Shown here: positions 11,925 through 23,600 of the stretch, in pieces
How positions within the stretch are numbered: position 1 is the first letter of the stretch
Layout: each line of letters opens with the position of its first letter
Source of the DNA: Amphimedon queenslandica
Lineage: Eukaryota > Porifera > Demospongiae > Haplosclerida > Niphatidae
Assembly (NCBI RefSeq): GCF_000090795.2
Contig: NW_003546293.1
Location: forward strand, 5,022 to 68,320
Direction: 5' to 3'
Length of the DNA: 63,299 nt
Notes under the pieces: model-generated
Told to the model about the DNA's origin: nothing
Seen by the model: only the letters and a program-made list of their open reading frames with translations
The model's database searches: none
Translations under genes and position numbers: made by a program

Positions 11925-13019
11925 ATGAGCCTAGACTACAGCGAGAGCTGCATAGAGGAGATCCTGCTAACCGGGTTCACAAAGAAAAGGGACAATAATG
12001 TTAGTTTTGATATCTAGACTTGGTTCCCGCGCCGCAAAACAAGCCTTGAGCAGATGTAGAGCAGTGTGTATATAAACTACTGCTATCATTGATTAGTTTG
12101 TATTTGAAAAGAACACCTTCTGGTGGCAGTACAGCTTCCCCGAGATAAACTTGCTCTTTAACTAGTTGCTTGAAAGTGTGAAAAGAGAAATTAGCTCAGT
12201 TATAAGTACAATATTTTTAATCTTTTACTCTCTCTCTCCCTTTCTTTCTTTTCTAGGTGTTTGAGGTCAGTGTCTACAGTGATGGGGTTGAGCTCCATTT
12301 GATGAGACGTTATTCTGACTTTGCATCATTTCATGTAAGCAGCTAAAGACCTACATGAAGTGTAATATACATTATTTATTTGCTGGCACAGTGTAGCCTC
12401 TATTATCATAAGGAGGGCATTGTGTAATGTCCCAATTGGTACAAGCCTATACAAAAGTACCTCTGAAATGAGGACACCTCTGTATTAAGGACAGGTAGTG
12501 TGGACCCAATGGTGTCCTTAATAAAGAGGCTACACTGTACATGTATTAAGGACAGGTAGTGTGGACCCAATGGTGTCCTTAATAAAGAGGCTACACCGTA
12601 CATGTATTAAGGACAGGTAGTGTGGGCCCAATGGTGTCCTTAATAAAGAGGCTACACTGTACATGTATTAAGGACAGGTAGTGTGGGCCCAATGGTGTCC
12701 TTAATAAAGAGGCTACAAGTACACTGTATTATTAATGTTCACAGTGATAATATTACATGTATTATTTGCCATGCTGAAGGGAGTGCCTGTAGGAATTACT
12801 ATTGTTTATCATTGTGGTTTATGATAATTTCAATCCCATTGGAGATACAGTGACTATCACTCTGTGTATTATTCATCCAATAATTTCTGCTAATAGAACT
12901 CTCCTGCATATAATTATACATGTACATGTAGTTTTTAGTAATATTATGATTATCATTATTATTATTATTGTATTATTATCATCATGGTCATTATTATTAT
13001 TATCTTTATGTTACAGTTA

Positions 13020-13053
<34 letters not shown>

Positions 13054-13756
13054 TATTTTAAATTACAGTCAATCACTGATCCAGAAAATAATGCAATTAT
13101 AAGTGACATAATGTTTGATAACATCATACAGTGCACTCTTAATTAGAATCACTAAAGTATGACCTTATCCTTGTGTCTGTACAAACACATCCTTGCTCTT
13201 ATGTATCTGTACATCCTTCCATTGGAGCTGCTTCTAATCAATGAAGTCACTTTGAATACTAAAAGTTACCAGCTACAGGAAATTAAAAGGGGATTTTTGT
13301 GGGCTTATAGATCATTGTGTCTGTGTTATTTTTATTGGTCCTACGTATATATTTAACACTCACATTATTGAAAGTTTGAGATGCTATAGGACACAGTGTT
13401 ATTCTTAAGATTAGTGGTAGTACTTATTTTGAATGGGTGATGGTATCTTTATTTTATCATTAGCTAACAATTATATTTCTTTCCTTTCTTTACAATCACA
13501 AACACACACAATCTGCTATTGTTCATATAGAAAGCTTTGTTACTTCGCTGTAGGAGCTACCCTGACATTGAGCTGCCTCGCTTTCCAAGTAAACCTGTGT
13601 TGATTCTTTGTGTTAATTAATTCTTTGAATATTTCTCTCCCACCACTGTTTATCAGGTTTCCAGACATTGTTTAGTAAGGTAGTTGGACACACAGGTTAT
13701 TATATACCAGATATTGACCAGCTCTCTGATTACTGTATGGTATGTGTCATTCACAA

Positions 13757-13846
<90 letters not shown>

Positions 13847-14389
13847 TGTTCATTTTATTCCTTTCTTTAATGTCTTTTTATCTAATCTTTCTTTCCCTCC
13901 TCTCTCTCTTTCTCTACAGTCTCTGGTAGCTAATCTCAACATTCAGTTTGTTCACAGTTTCTTTGATCCTGGTCACTTTGATCTACACCTAAAGAGGTAC
14001 CATTATACCATTATCAATTTATGTAAATGTCTCTGTAGTAAGGTTATATCAATACTAGTATAAAATATGTTGGAAATGTGTGTGGGTTAACTTTAGCTAC
14101 CTTTCTTTCCCTCTTTCCTTCTCTCTCCTCTCTCTCTTTCTATTTTTTCTCTTTCATCTCTAATCTGCTATGTAGGAGGACTCTTTCAAGATGTACTACA
14201 TTGATGGACATTGATCAAATGACAAATAGTATGCCTTGCCTGCACACCTGGGCCTTTTTTAAATATATTTTTTCTTTCTTCGTCAGATTCAAACAAGTAC
14301 ATCGTTGTCGCCGACTATCAAGATGGTGTTTTTAAAATTGAAGCTGGCGAAGTTGTACATGTTTTAGGCAGTGACCATGCTGGTAATAC

Positions 14390-14424
<35 letters not shown>

Positions 14425-16494
14425 TCAATTTATTGTAACAATAATAGTACATATACATTCATGTATTGTTGTGTTGTATTATATCTTTTTTGTCTTTGAC
14501 AAACATTCAGAATTCTTGATTCTGTGCCCACAATATTGTCAAACTGGGCATGTTTATAATTAGTCTATTGTTACATGAAATTGGCAAAGCTATTGCCGAC
14601 ACTAGCATAATGAAGAGTTATTTTAAAATTGTGTGATGTCACGAACTGTCATCACAGTCAGCCACCAGGTTACTTGATCTCTTTCAAGGGAAGAGCACGT
14701 TTGTTGCAAAACAATAATTATGCCTGGCATAGTAGAGAAACCATTGTAGTTATATGTGGAGTATGACTTACTATGAGGAAATCAGGAACTGCTCCAGACT
14801 TTACCATAGTGCATGTAATGTAATTTGGGACTTTATCTACTAATGATTCTTTTAATATGAATCAATGCATTACTTGTAGTATTAACTGGATGGTTTATTT
14901 ATGTATAGCTAAATGGTTTAGACGTACAAGTATGTATGCACTTGTTAACTGAGTGATGTTGTGGCCATATTGTATAGTCTTAAGTTTGCCATTTTGTGTT
15001 TTTGTTGTCAGAATTATTGTCTCTGTACCCTTTTATAGGTTGGCATTTGGTGATGCAGATGCTAAAAGGTGGGAAAATGAAGTCTGGATGGCTTCCTGAT
15101 CCTTACTTGCTATGGAAGGAAGATGGTGATCCTTTAGTTGAGGAAATACATGCTTTCCTGCTAGGTGAGAGAGAAGGAAGGGGAGAGAAAGAGAGAGAGA
15201 GAGAGAGAAGTAAAAACAAAGCTTTGTTAAGTAAAGATCATAAGATTATAGAAAGGCAGAGGTTAGGTGTGACTTATTGTGGTAAGTAATCACAAGTGAT
15301 GATACCATTCAGACAAAAGCTTGTACTTGTGAGAAGTCACTGACTGATAGTAAATACATGTAATTGCACCACAATAAAATAGTAAATAACATCATATTTT
15401 ATTAATAATATCATTTTTTGTTAGATCAAAGAAGTTATGACAGTCAAATGCCTTCTAGATTCTCAGACAGTCCTGACGATCTCCCACCTGACAGCATGAA
15501 GTACAACACGTACAGACTAACCAGTGATGCAACAATGTACAACATTAACTGCCAGTCTCTGTCACTGGATAGAGGAAGTACTGTCATTGTAATTGATAAA
15601 GATGTGTCAGGTATGCACAACTGTTTCTGTCTCCCTCTCTCTGTCTCTCTCTCTCTCCATCTTTTTTTTATATTTTTATTCTTTTAACTATCTGTAGATA
15701 TGTTCATGTATACCTACTTGTTTATTATGATGAAAGTTAATGATCCTATGGCCTACTAATGTTGAGCCCAATTTGTGTGTATATCATCAAATTACACAAT
15801 GGACACACTATTGGATATACATGTACTATTATTATTGGATGAATGCAGTACATGTACTTGTAGGATTTAGAATTCTAGTCAGTTGTTATTGTATAAGGAG
15901 AAAATGAAGAGTTTGTGTTTCAATGTATATCCAGTTCCATGAATTATTATTATTATTATTTAATTGAAACTAATCAATAATTTGATATTATTATTGACTA
16001 ATTCAATTTCCTCTTCATCGCAAAGTTAAAAGCTTTCAGTGTTACAGATAATCCTAAAACATGATGTAATGTCAACCAAACAACACTTCCAGGACACAAT
16101 ATGTTCATGCACATACCTCTACACTGGTCAAACTAGCCTTTACTTCTTGGAATCATGTGTAGGATTGCCTTTGTTTATGTGCACATTTTTCTCTGATGCC
16201 CTATATATGTATGCATGCATGAACATGGATCATGTAACAGCAGCATGTTTCCTAACCACATTGTTGCAATTATTCAGCCGTGTAGCTTTGTTATAATAAT
16301 TGTATTTGTATATACTACTTTTCCTCCTATTGCATTTGTTTTTCTCGTGAACTGTTTTTACACTGTCCTCTTCCTTCATTCTTATGATATCACTCCCTCA
16401 CCTCTTACTCACTAATCACCTCTTCTTTCTCACCACTTTTTGAATTTTCATTTCTGTTTCTAATTTCTCTCTCTTTTCTTCTCCTCTCTCCCTC

Positions 16495-16545
<51 letters not shown>

Positions 16546-17787
16546 GTTGGTGGTATGTAAGTTCTCCTAATGGCGATGGCTGGGTACCTTCCACAGTCTT
16601 AGAACCTAAGAGAGCAACACTTGACAGAGCTGATTACGACTCTGTCTGGATTCCAGAGCAGAACACACCTGATTACAAGAGACCGGTTCCCTATTACGTT
16701 GTTCAGGATTATTTTGCACGTCAGGGCGACGAGCTTTGCTGTGCAGCTGGTGATATTGTAGAGGTTCTGTACAAGTCAAACTCAGGCTGGTGGACTATTA
16801 GGTAGGTAGTATTATAGATATTTATGAGCCAAGTATTGGTTTAATTATGTAATTTTTTGGGTGGAGCCCTTACTTATGAGATTTTTTATATGTATGTATG
16901 TATGTATGCATATGTTTGAGGCGTGACTAGAAGGTGTGGTCAGGAGGCGGAGCCCTCTCAATGTTTTACATTCTTTCTAGTTTTTCAAACTGTAGCTATA
17001 CAGTAGTTTTGTGTAGCTTAGTAATAGTTTTTATAAAACAGATACATTTTGATAGTTACAGTTGCTTAAAAATCAGTTAAAAGTCCAGCACATGGTCTCA
17101 GGCCAAATTTTGCCAAAATTTAAAACAAGAGAATTTTCAATTTTTATATTTTTATTTGATGCTTATACATGTTCTTATGTTGTGTAGAAAGTTTGAACTA
17201 ATTCTAATCAAATTTGGATTTTTCACAAATTTTAAAAGCTACAAATTAACAAATAAAATACTTCTTTCTCTCCCTTCTACTAGGACTGAGGACAGCACTG
17301 GGCTGTTTCCAGCTGTCTATCTAACAAGAGACAAAGACAAACCACCAGCTGTGTCGGGAGTAGGTACAGCTTATAACATTGGATCTAACTCCTCTCTAGC
17401 TAAAGAGCCTCCACCAAGAAGGTACAATTAACATCATCATTTTTTTCTGTATCAGTATAGTATATACACACATACATGTATGTATTTCATGACTAATTCT
17501 CTGCATGTATCTAACAAATGAGTTGTTGAGATTATAATTGTTTCAATTAAGAAAAGAATTTCAAGTTTTTATTTACAGTATTAACCTGGCTTATGCTACA
17601 TGTACAGGTACATATCCTTTACATATATACGCATATCCAGTTACTGTTTGTTCAGTATCAGTCAGTACACTCCCACTGCCTTTTGTTCTATGAGTTCTCG
17701 CTAAAATTAAATATACAGTATTCCTTTCATTCCTTGTAATATATTAATAGTATCTCTCTCTCCCTCTATCCCCTTTGCTCTCTTCCT

Positions 17788-17840
<53 letters not shown>

Positions 17841-20313
17841 CCTCTCCCTCTCTCCCTCTCTCTCTCTCTCTCTCTCTNNNNNNNNNNNNNNNNNNNNNNN
17901 NNNNNNNNNNNNNNNNNNNNNNNNNNNNNNNNNNNNNNNNNNNNNNNNNNNNNGAAATACCAACAAGATTGAGGAAGAGAAAGAAGAGAAAAGGGAGGAG
18001 AGAAGCTTAGAGAGAGATAGGGTCCCGCCATTATTAAGAAAGCCGCTCTCTCCCATTCCAATGTACGTCCGTCATGATAAACGAAGAGTCTCTCTCTCCG
18101 CCCCCACGAGCCCGGAATTCGACCGCTCATTTAAATTTAATTTATTTGATATGGACCGGACCCCACAGTTTGGCCGTCATTCTAATCAGCTCTCGGCCCC
18201 TCGAAAAATATCCGATGTATCGCCCTTGTATCGAAGTCCCAGTCCGATACCTCTGAGGTTTTATCGTAAAATCTCATCCTCAAAAAGCCCAACTCCAATG
18301 GCAGTAGACGAGGGTATTTCAGATACAAATTCAGTCTCTTTTCTTAGTGCAGTGTCTGAACGTTTAAAAGCATCTCCCCGACTCATTAACAAAGAAATAA
18401 GCGAAGAAGAGGAGGAGAGAGATAATGATGTTATGAGCGATGATGAAGACATGGCTAATGTAAGCCTCGCTGCCTCTGGTAGGAGGAGACTGAGTAGCCT
18501 AAAACAGTTTAAAACACTGGGGAATGTAAAGTTTTCTCCGGATGTCGGCTTTCGAGAGACCATTGATAAAGAGGATGATAAAAGAAAAGGAGGAGCAGTG
18601 CGAAGGCTGGGGGCTCAAAACACTTTTTATAAAAAGCAAGGAACGGTTTTTAGCAGTCATTCAGACTCTGAAGAAGATGATGACGATGATGGAGAGATGG
18701 AAGATGAGAATAAACATGATAGTGGAGAGGAGGAAGATGATCATGATGATCATGAAGGTAGTTTGATGCCTTTTACACTGCCAACTATAGTCAAGACAAG
18801 CCCTGAGGTCAAAAGGAGATTATCGTCTCCTCATGTTTCGGAGTCTGTAATTGAAAAACCCATTCCTGTACCTGTGGATTCTGAGTCCCGAATCACGAGG
18901 ACTGATTCCAATACTGTCAAGTCTTGTAATTTCATTCCCAGTCCTAAAACTGCTTTCAGACTCAGTCCTAAGGTTAACCCAATACCTCACCTTAGGATTA
19001 CCGATGAGCACAAATCCACTCTCGATTCTCCAAGCCTGGTTCCTGAGAATGAAAGTTTCAGTCCCGATGCATACGAGAGACCGGAGAGTCCCGAAATCAT
19101 TGTTGCTGCAATTTCCGACGAATCAAGTTTCAACGAAGAACTCAAACTGATATCAAAGCCAAAACTAATGATGGCTGAAGAACCTGGCCATGCTTGGGCT
19201 GGCGAAACCCGCTTCAGTACTGGCAGTATGGACGAGACTAGTTTTATTACGAAAGAGACTAGTTTGCGTCACTCTCTTCCAGTTGGAAGCCAAACTACTG
19301 CTATGTCTGGTTCTCTATCTTTAGAAGACGTATCACTGGAGGATGCGATAGAATCAGTTTCATTAAAGCCATCACAAATTCAAAATAATGGGAGCCCTCC
19401 GAGTCCAGAGCCTGTTACTGAAACAGATAACATCGATGAAGACACTCGGACCTACTCTGGTAGTCTTGCTTCTCACGTCCCAGCTGGTTATATGGCAGGA
19501 TCTCTTATAAATGATACACAATTGAAGTCCCTAATGACAGTCCCGCCGGATCAGGTTCAGCTTCAAAGGCATCGGTCTCTCTCACCCGATTATTCAAACA
19601 AAGTGGGTAGCTATTATCCCCGAAAGTACTCCGAAAGGTCCAATTCTCTTTCGCCAGTTGATAATGTCGCAAGAGATGGACAGGGCTCTATTAAAAGGGG
19701 CAGCTTCCGTTCTCTCTCTCTGCTAGAAAAGGAGAGGGTTTCTTTTTATGCGGATCAACATCGCTCACTCTCTCCTTTAGAAAGAGAAATGTTATACGAC
19801 AGTAACCCATCTTTAAGGAGACACTCTCTTTCTCCAGCCCATTTTTCTTCATCTACTCATCCCAACTCTCTCTCATCTCCCTCTTCTCCTCTTCATAGCA
19901 ACGAGAACAGCGCCTCTGCTTGTGACCATGTTCCATTACCCTCGTCACCAACGTACGAACGTCCACTATCAGCTACCGACCACACCCATATTTCTCAAAG
20001 TGACCACACCTCTTTTAATTCATCTATTTATTACCAGCGTCCTCTGTCCGCTTTTGATTATTCCTCTTTACCGTCTGAAAGAACCCGACAGCCAACAACT
20101 TCGCCGAGACACAGATCTCTTTCTCCGCTATATTCAAAGACTGAAGGTAATAGTTCCCATAGTATGGGCTACAAGAGACATTTGAAATCACCGCAAAAAG
20201 AAGGGGAACAAGCAGATCAGGCTACGACTCCATCAGACTTATCCACTGCATTTCTTAATTTCCAGAAAAGAGCAAAGAACAAGTTACTCCATGAGAACCA
20301 GCATAAATTATGA
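11925..20313 (+). CDS. PX and triple-SH3 adaptor, gene 1 (p47phox/Tks-like) with long Ser-Pro tail
   Basis: Exons: 11925-11999, 12257-12334, 13531-13588, 13657-13739, 13920-13996, 14176-14228, 14287-14382, 15039-15164, 15425-15610, 16546-16801, 17284-17421, then a terminal exon open from 17956 (its acceptor hidden by the N gap) to the stop at 20313. About 1,190 residues. The PX domain (1-140) keeps the phosphoinositide Arg in LMRRYSDF. SH3 domains lie near 143-195, 240-297 and 327-383. The last two resemble the p47phox tandem pair (SGWW...GWVP and SGWWTIRTEDSTGLFP) and are followed by KEPPPRR, as in the p47phox autoinhibitory region. The ~785-residue tail is disordered, acidic in places, with repeated RHRSLSP motifs. 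Likely a membrane-recruited scaffold for NADPH oxidase or actin regulators; partner unknown. Confidence 0.85.
12388..12725. mobile_element. MITE-like inverted-repeat element with internal tandem expansion
   Basis: The left end reads ACAGTGTAGCCTCTATTA (from 12389). The right end of the first copy is its inverse (TAATAAAGAGGCTACACTGT, ending about 12538). Three further ~62-bp copies of the right portion follow. Each contains an ATTAAGGACA/TGTCCTTAAT inverted pair able to form a hairpin. No transposase ORF. It lies in intron 2 of PX-SH3 gene 1. Superfamily is not assigned; I could not define a clear target duplication. Confidence 0.6.
13019..13051. repeat. (GT)n microsatellite
   Basis: About 16 GT units in intron 2 of PX-SH3 gene 1. 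Confidence 0.9.
13759..13840. repeat. (CT)n microsatellite in PX-SH3 gene 1
   Basis: About 41 CT units directly downstream of the exon ending 13739. It yields meaningless Ser-Leu and Arg-Glu ORFs on the two strands. Confidence 0.95.
14391..14422. repeat. (AAT)n microsatellite
   Basis: About ten AAT units at the 5' end of the 14383-15038 intron of PX-SH3 gene 1. The rest of that intron shows no recognisable feature. Confidence 0.85.
16496..16545. repeat. (CT)n tract forming a 3' splice site
   Basis: The CT run ends in ctctctcag|GTTGG, so it is itself the polypyrimidine tract for the exon starting 16546 in PX-SH3 gene 1. Confidence 0.85.
17090..17245 (-). repeat. Degenerate fragment of the ~178-bp satellite family
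   Basis: A single inverted, diverged copy (TTATGTTGTGTAGAAAGTTT at about 17175-17194, next to an A/T-rich body) in the 16802-17283 intron of PX-SH3 gene 1. Antisense to the host gene. Confidence 0.7.
17790..17953. other. CT microsatellite running into a 76-N assembly gap
   Basis: CT repeat to 17877, then N from 17878 to 17953. The gap hides the acceptor and first codons of the last exon of PX-SH3 gene 1. The frame read back from 20313 stays open to 17956. The true repeat length is unknown. Confidence 0.97.
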
Positions 20314-20670
20314 AGCAATGCTGCACTCAGTGAATAATGACACTAGTAGCTTTCATGTATTGACACATCCATTGATTGTGTAACTATAATAATGATAATA
20401 ATAATAAACTGTTTATAGTTAGTCAAAGTTGTACTATAGTCCTCACTGTGACATCCATACATGTATTATTATCATACTGTGTATATCCTTTTTAAGAATA
20501 ACAATGATAACATTGTACAGATAGTTGGGACCTTACTATACCTTGCAGTGTACTAAACAAACACAGTCTGTCATTATAAACGGTAGATTTACTCTACTAT
20601 TTGGATCACATGAGCTAAAGATGCATATTCATCAGTTGGGCTGGAGCATGCTGCTTTATTGAACAAGAAA
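20314..20670 (+). other. Intergenic: 3' flank of gene 1 and 5' region of gene 2
   Basis: Contains AATAAA near 20403-20408, a candidate poly(A) signal for PX-SH3 gene 1. The rest is AT-rich, and I see no further coding exon. An undetected 5' exon of gene 2 is possible. Confidence 0.45.
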
Positions 20671-23600
20671 ATGAATGACACTATCTATCAAGAGACTAGA
20701 CAGTTGGTGGAGTACACCCAGGTGAATTACTCTGATATTATTGTATGTACACTGTATCTATTCTTTATTGTGTGTGTAATTGTGATACAAATATTTCATT
20801 TTCAAAGAAATTACAGACTGAGAATGACATTCTTAAGGATATGCTTTCAGGATCGCTTTTAACAGTTGACATCGGACAAACCAACAAACAAGTAATGCTA
20901 TATACACATATATGTATCTTTGGTACTTTTCTCTTGGGCCTCCACCCCTCACTCTTTCCTTCTTATTTTTTTAATTACCTATTTCTTTTCTTTTTTTATT
21001 TGATGACAGATACTTTTTAGTGACTTATTTAAAAGACATTCTTTCCCTTCGTTACATGACAAAGAAGAAGAGTCATATCCAACTGGGGACAAACAACAAA
21101 AAAAAATTAGAGAAAATGGAGACTTGAAGACTGAGGGAATAAAGGAGGTTGTTGGAGCAAGCTCAGAAGTGATGAAAGATGAAGTCGAAACTGAAAAGAT
21201 GGCGACTGCCGGTAAAGAAGAGCCAAGATTTTATAAGAAAGACCTACTCGTTATACTACAAGAGAAGAATGAGTTGAAGGAAGAAAATGATAGTCTACTT
21301 GACGAATTGTCAGAATGGAAGAGGTAATTTGTAGAACTAAATCACTCCTTATCTATCACATCTCCTCTTCCTCCTTATTTCTCTCCTTTTGCTGCATGCA
21401 TGTACATACATATATGTAAGATAGTTAGTATTATTAGTATCATGTATGCTTGAATCTATACAGGGCAGCAATGGAGAGCCAACAAAGAGTTAATACATTA
21501 GAGACAGAGCTGTCCTTTGCTCTAGCAAAGCTCGGAAACTACGGCTATGCAACAGAAGTAGAGGCCAGTGCTTTGGGGATTTTACCAAGAGGAGTGGAGT
21601 TTAGGTGAGGCTTATGTAGACAGAGCAGCACTCGGCCTTTGTATAAATTTGAGTCTTTAAGTGTCTAAACATGCTTTGCTTACAATGTTTATTTTGTAGG
21701 CCATTAGCACAAAAAGAAATTGAAAATGCTTATGTTATTGATGTAGAGAGTGTCAGCTTTACAGAACAAAATGGAAAATTTGTCAGTTTCCCTTGGGCTT
21801 TTAATTGTATGCGTGTAGTTTCATTTTGAGCTTCACTGCAGGTGTTTTCGATAACGCTGACCTGGTCTGACAAAAGGCGGTTCGAAATTTATCGTGGCTA
21901 TAGCGAATTCTTTACATTTCAAGTACCTACTCATGCATGTAGACCTGCAATAGATAATTTGTAAAATATAATGTACTGATTATAGTACATTACTCCTCCA
22001 CTGTTGTGCAGTAGTAAGCTCTTATTGTTTACAGAACACACTCTTGCTCCTTTTCCCTGAAGAGGCTGGCAAGAACAAGTCTGAGAGGATAATTCCATCA
22101 TTACCAAGTAAGGGAAATGGACCTAATGAAGCATTGTAATCAGAGCGCTGTGTTGTTAGTTTAAGTTAATTGTGTTTTTTTGTTCTATTAGCTGCTGATA
22201 ATGTTCTTGCCATTCTTGGTGCTACCAGTAAGAAAACAATTGTAGAGTCAAGATTGCAATTGATCACTGATTACTGCACCGTATGTAAAATAATTTTAAA
22301 AAAATAATAATAAGTATTATTTTTTTGACTGTATTTTTTGTAGACTATTCTCCTGGGGTTGCCAAAAAAGTTGGCTCGGTCTACTTTTGTGAGAGACTTT
22401 TTTAGCGCCAAACCAGGAGACTCACAGCTTGAATCGTATGACATTTTATTTAATATTTATAATACTTAATTTATATTTGAAGTTCTTTAACCCAATAAAT
22501 CATTTACTCATGCTTTTTCTTCACAGGCTTGAAAGACCTAAGAGGCATTCACTAGAGCTATCAGTTTATCCCCTTGTCCCTGAAGGTTGTTTATTTAAAT
22601 TATATTTCTTAATACTTTGCCATTTTTCTCTCTTTAGGAAAGTCGTTAGGTATTTATGTAGCCACGGCTGATTTCATGCCTTCCAAAGACGCAAAGGACC
22701 AGATACCAATGAAGGCAGACATGAGATATAGAGTAGTGAAAAAAGATGACTCTGGTATGTCAGGAAATTATACCTTACTCATTAATTTTATTGCATGATA
22801 GTATATGATATTTGAGCCACTAAAATGACTAAAGATAACTAAAGTGATGTGTAGATTGATAATTATAGTGAGCGATGTGTAAGATTAGATCTAGTGATTA
22901 TGTAAATCATTATTTATATTATTTATTTATTATTAATATTATTACACTAGGGTGGTGGTTTGTGTACAATGATAATGGAGATGAATGTGGATATGTGCCA
23001 GCTTCGTTTTTACGTCAAATTGGAGACAGAGGAGTAACCAGCCCGGTAGAAACTAGAGAAATACTGGGATTCATCGGCTCCTTGAGACCGCATACGCTTA
23101 ACTTGGAGTCTGAGACTCAGACTGATACCAGGAATAAGTCTGATACTAAGACTCGGAATGAGTCTGAGACTCAGAATGAATATGATGTCATTGAGACTTG
23201 GAATGAATCTGATGCGATAAAGACTGAGGATGAATCTGCTAATGCTGTGACTTCCAATCCAACAATCCTTGATTCACAAACATTTGAGATTGAAGTCCCA
23301 GTCTCAGTGTTCATGCATGTTGCTACTGAAGACTACCAGAGCAGTGAAAGTAACCAGTTGAGTTTTCCAAGAGGAGCTGTACTCTCTGTTATAGAGAAAT
23401 GTGAAGATGGTAGGTCATACTTTGATGATAATCAATGTTTTGTTGTAATAAAATGATAAAATTCCTTATCCACTCTTGTTAATATTATGTGGTTTTTAAT
23501 AATTGGTTTATAACGTTAAAGTGATGCAAAATAAATTGCACGATTTTATTTTATGCTTTATTTTATAGGTTGGTGGTTTGCTACATACAACAATGAAGGT

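Noticed and set aside
13653-14063. Ser-Leu and Arg-Glu repeat proteins
   Set aside because: Translations of a CT/GA microsatellite in an intron.
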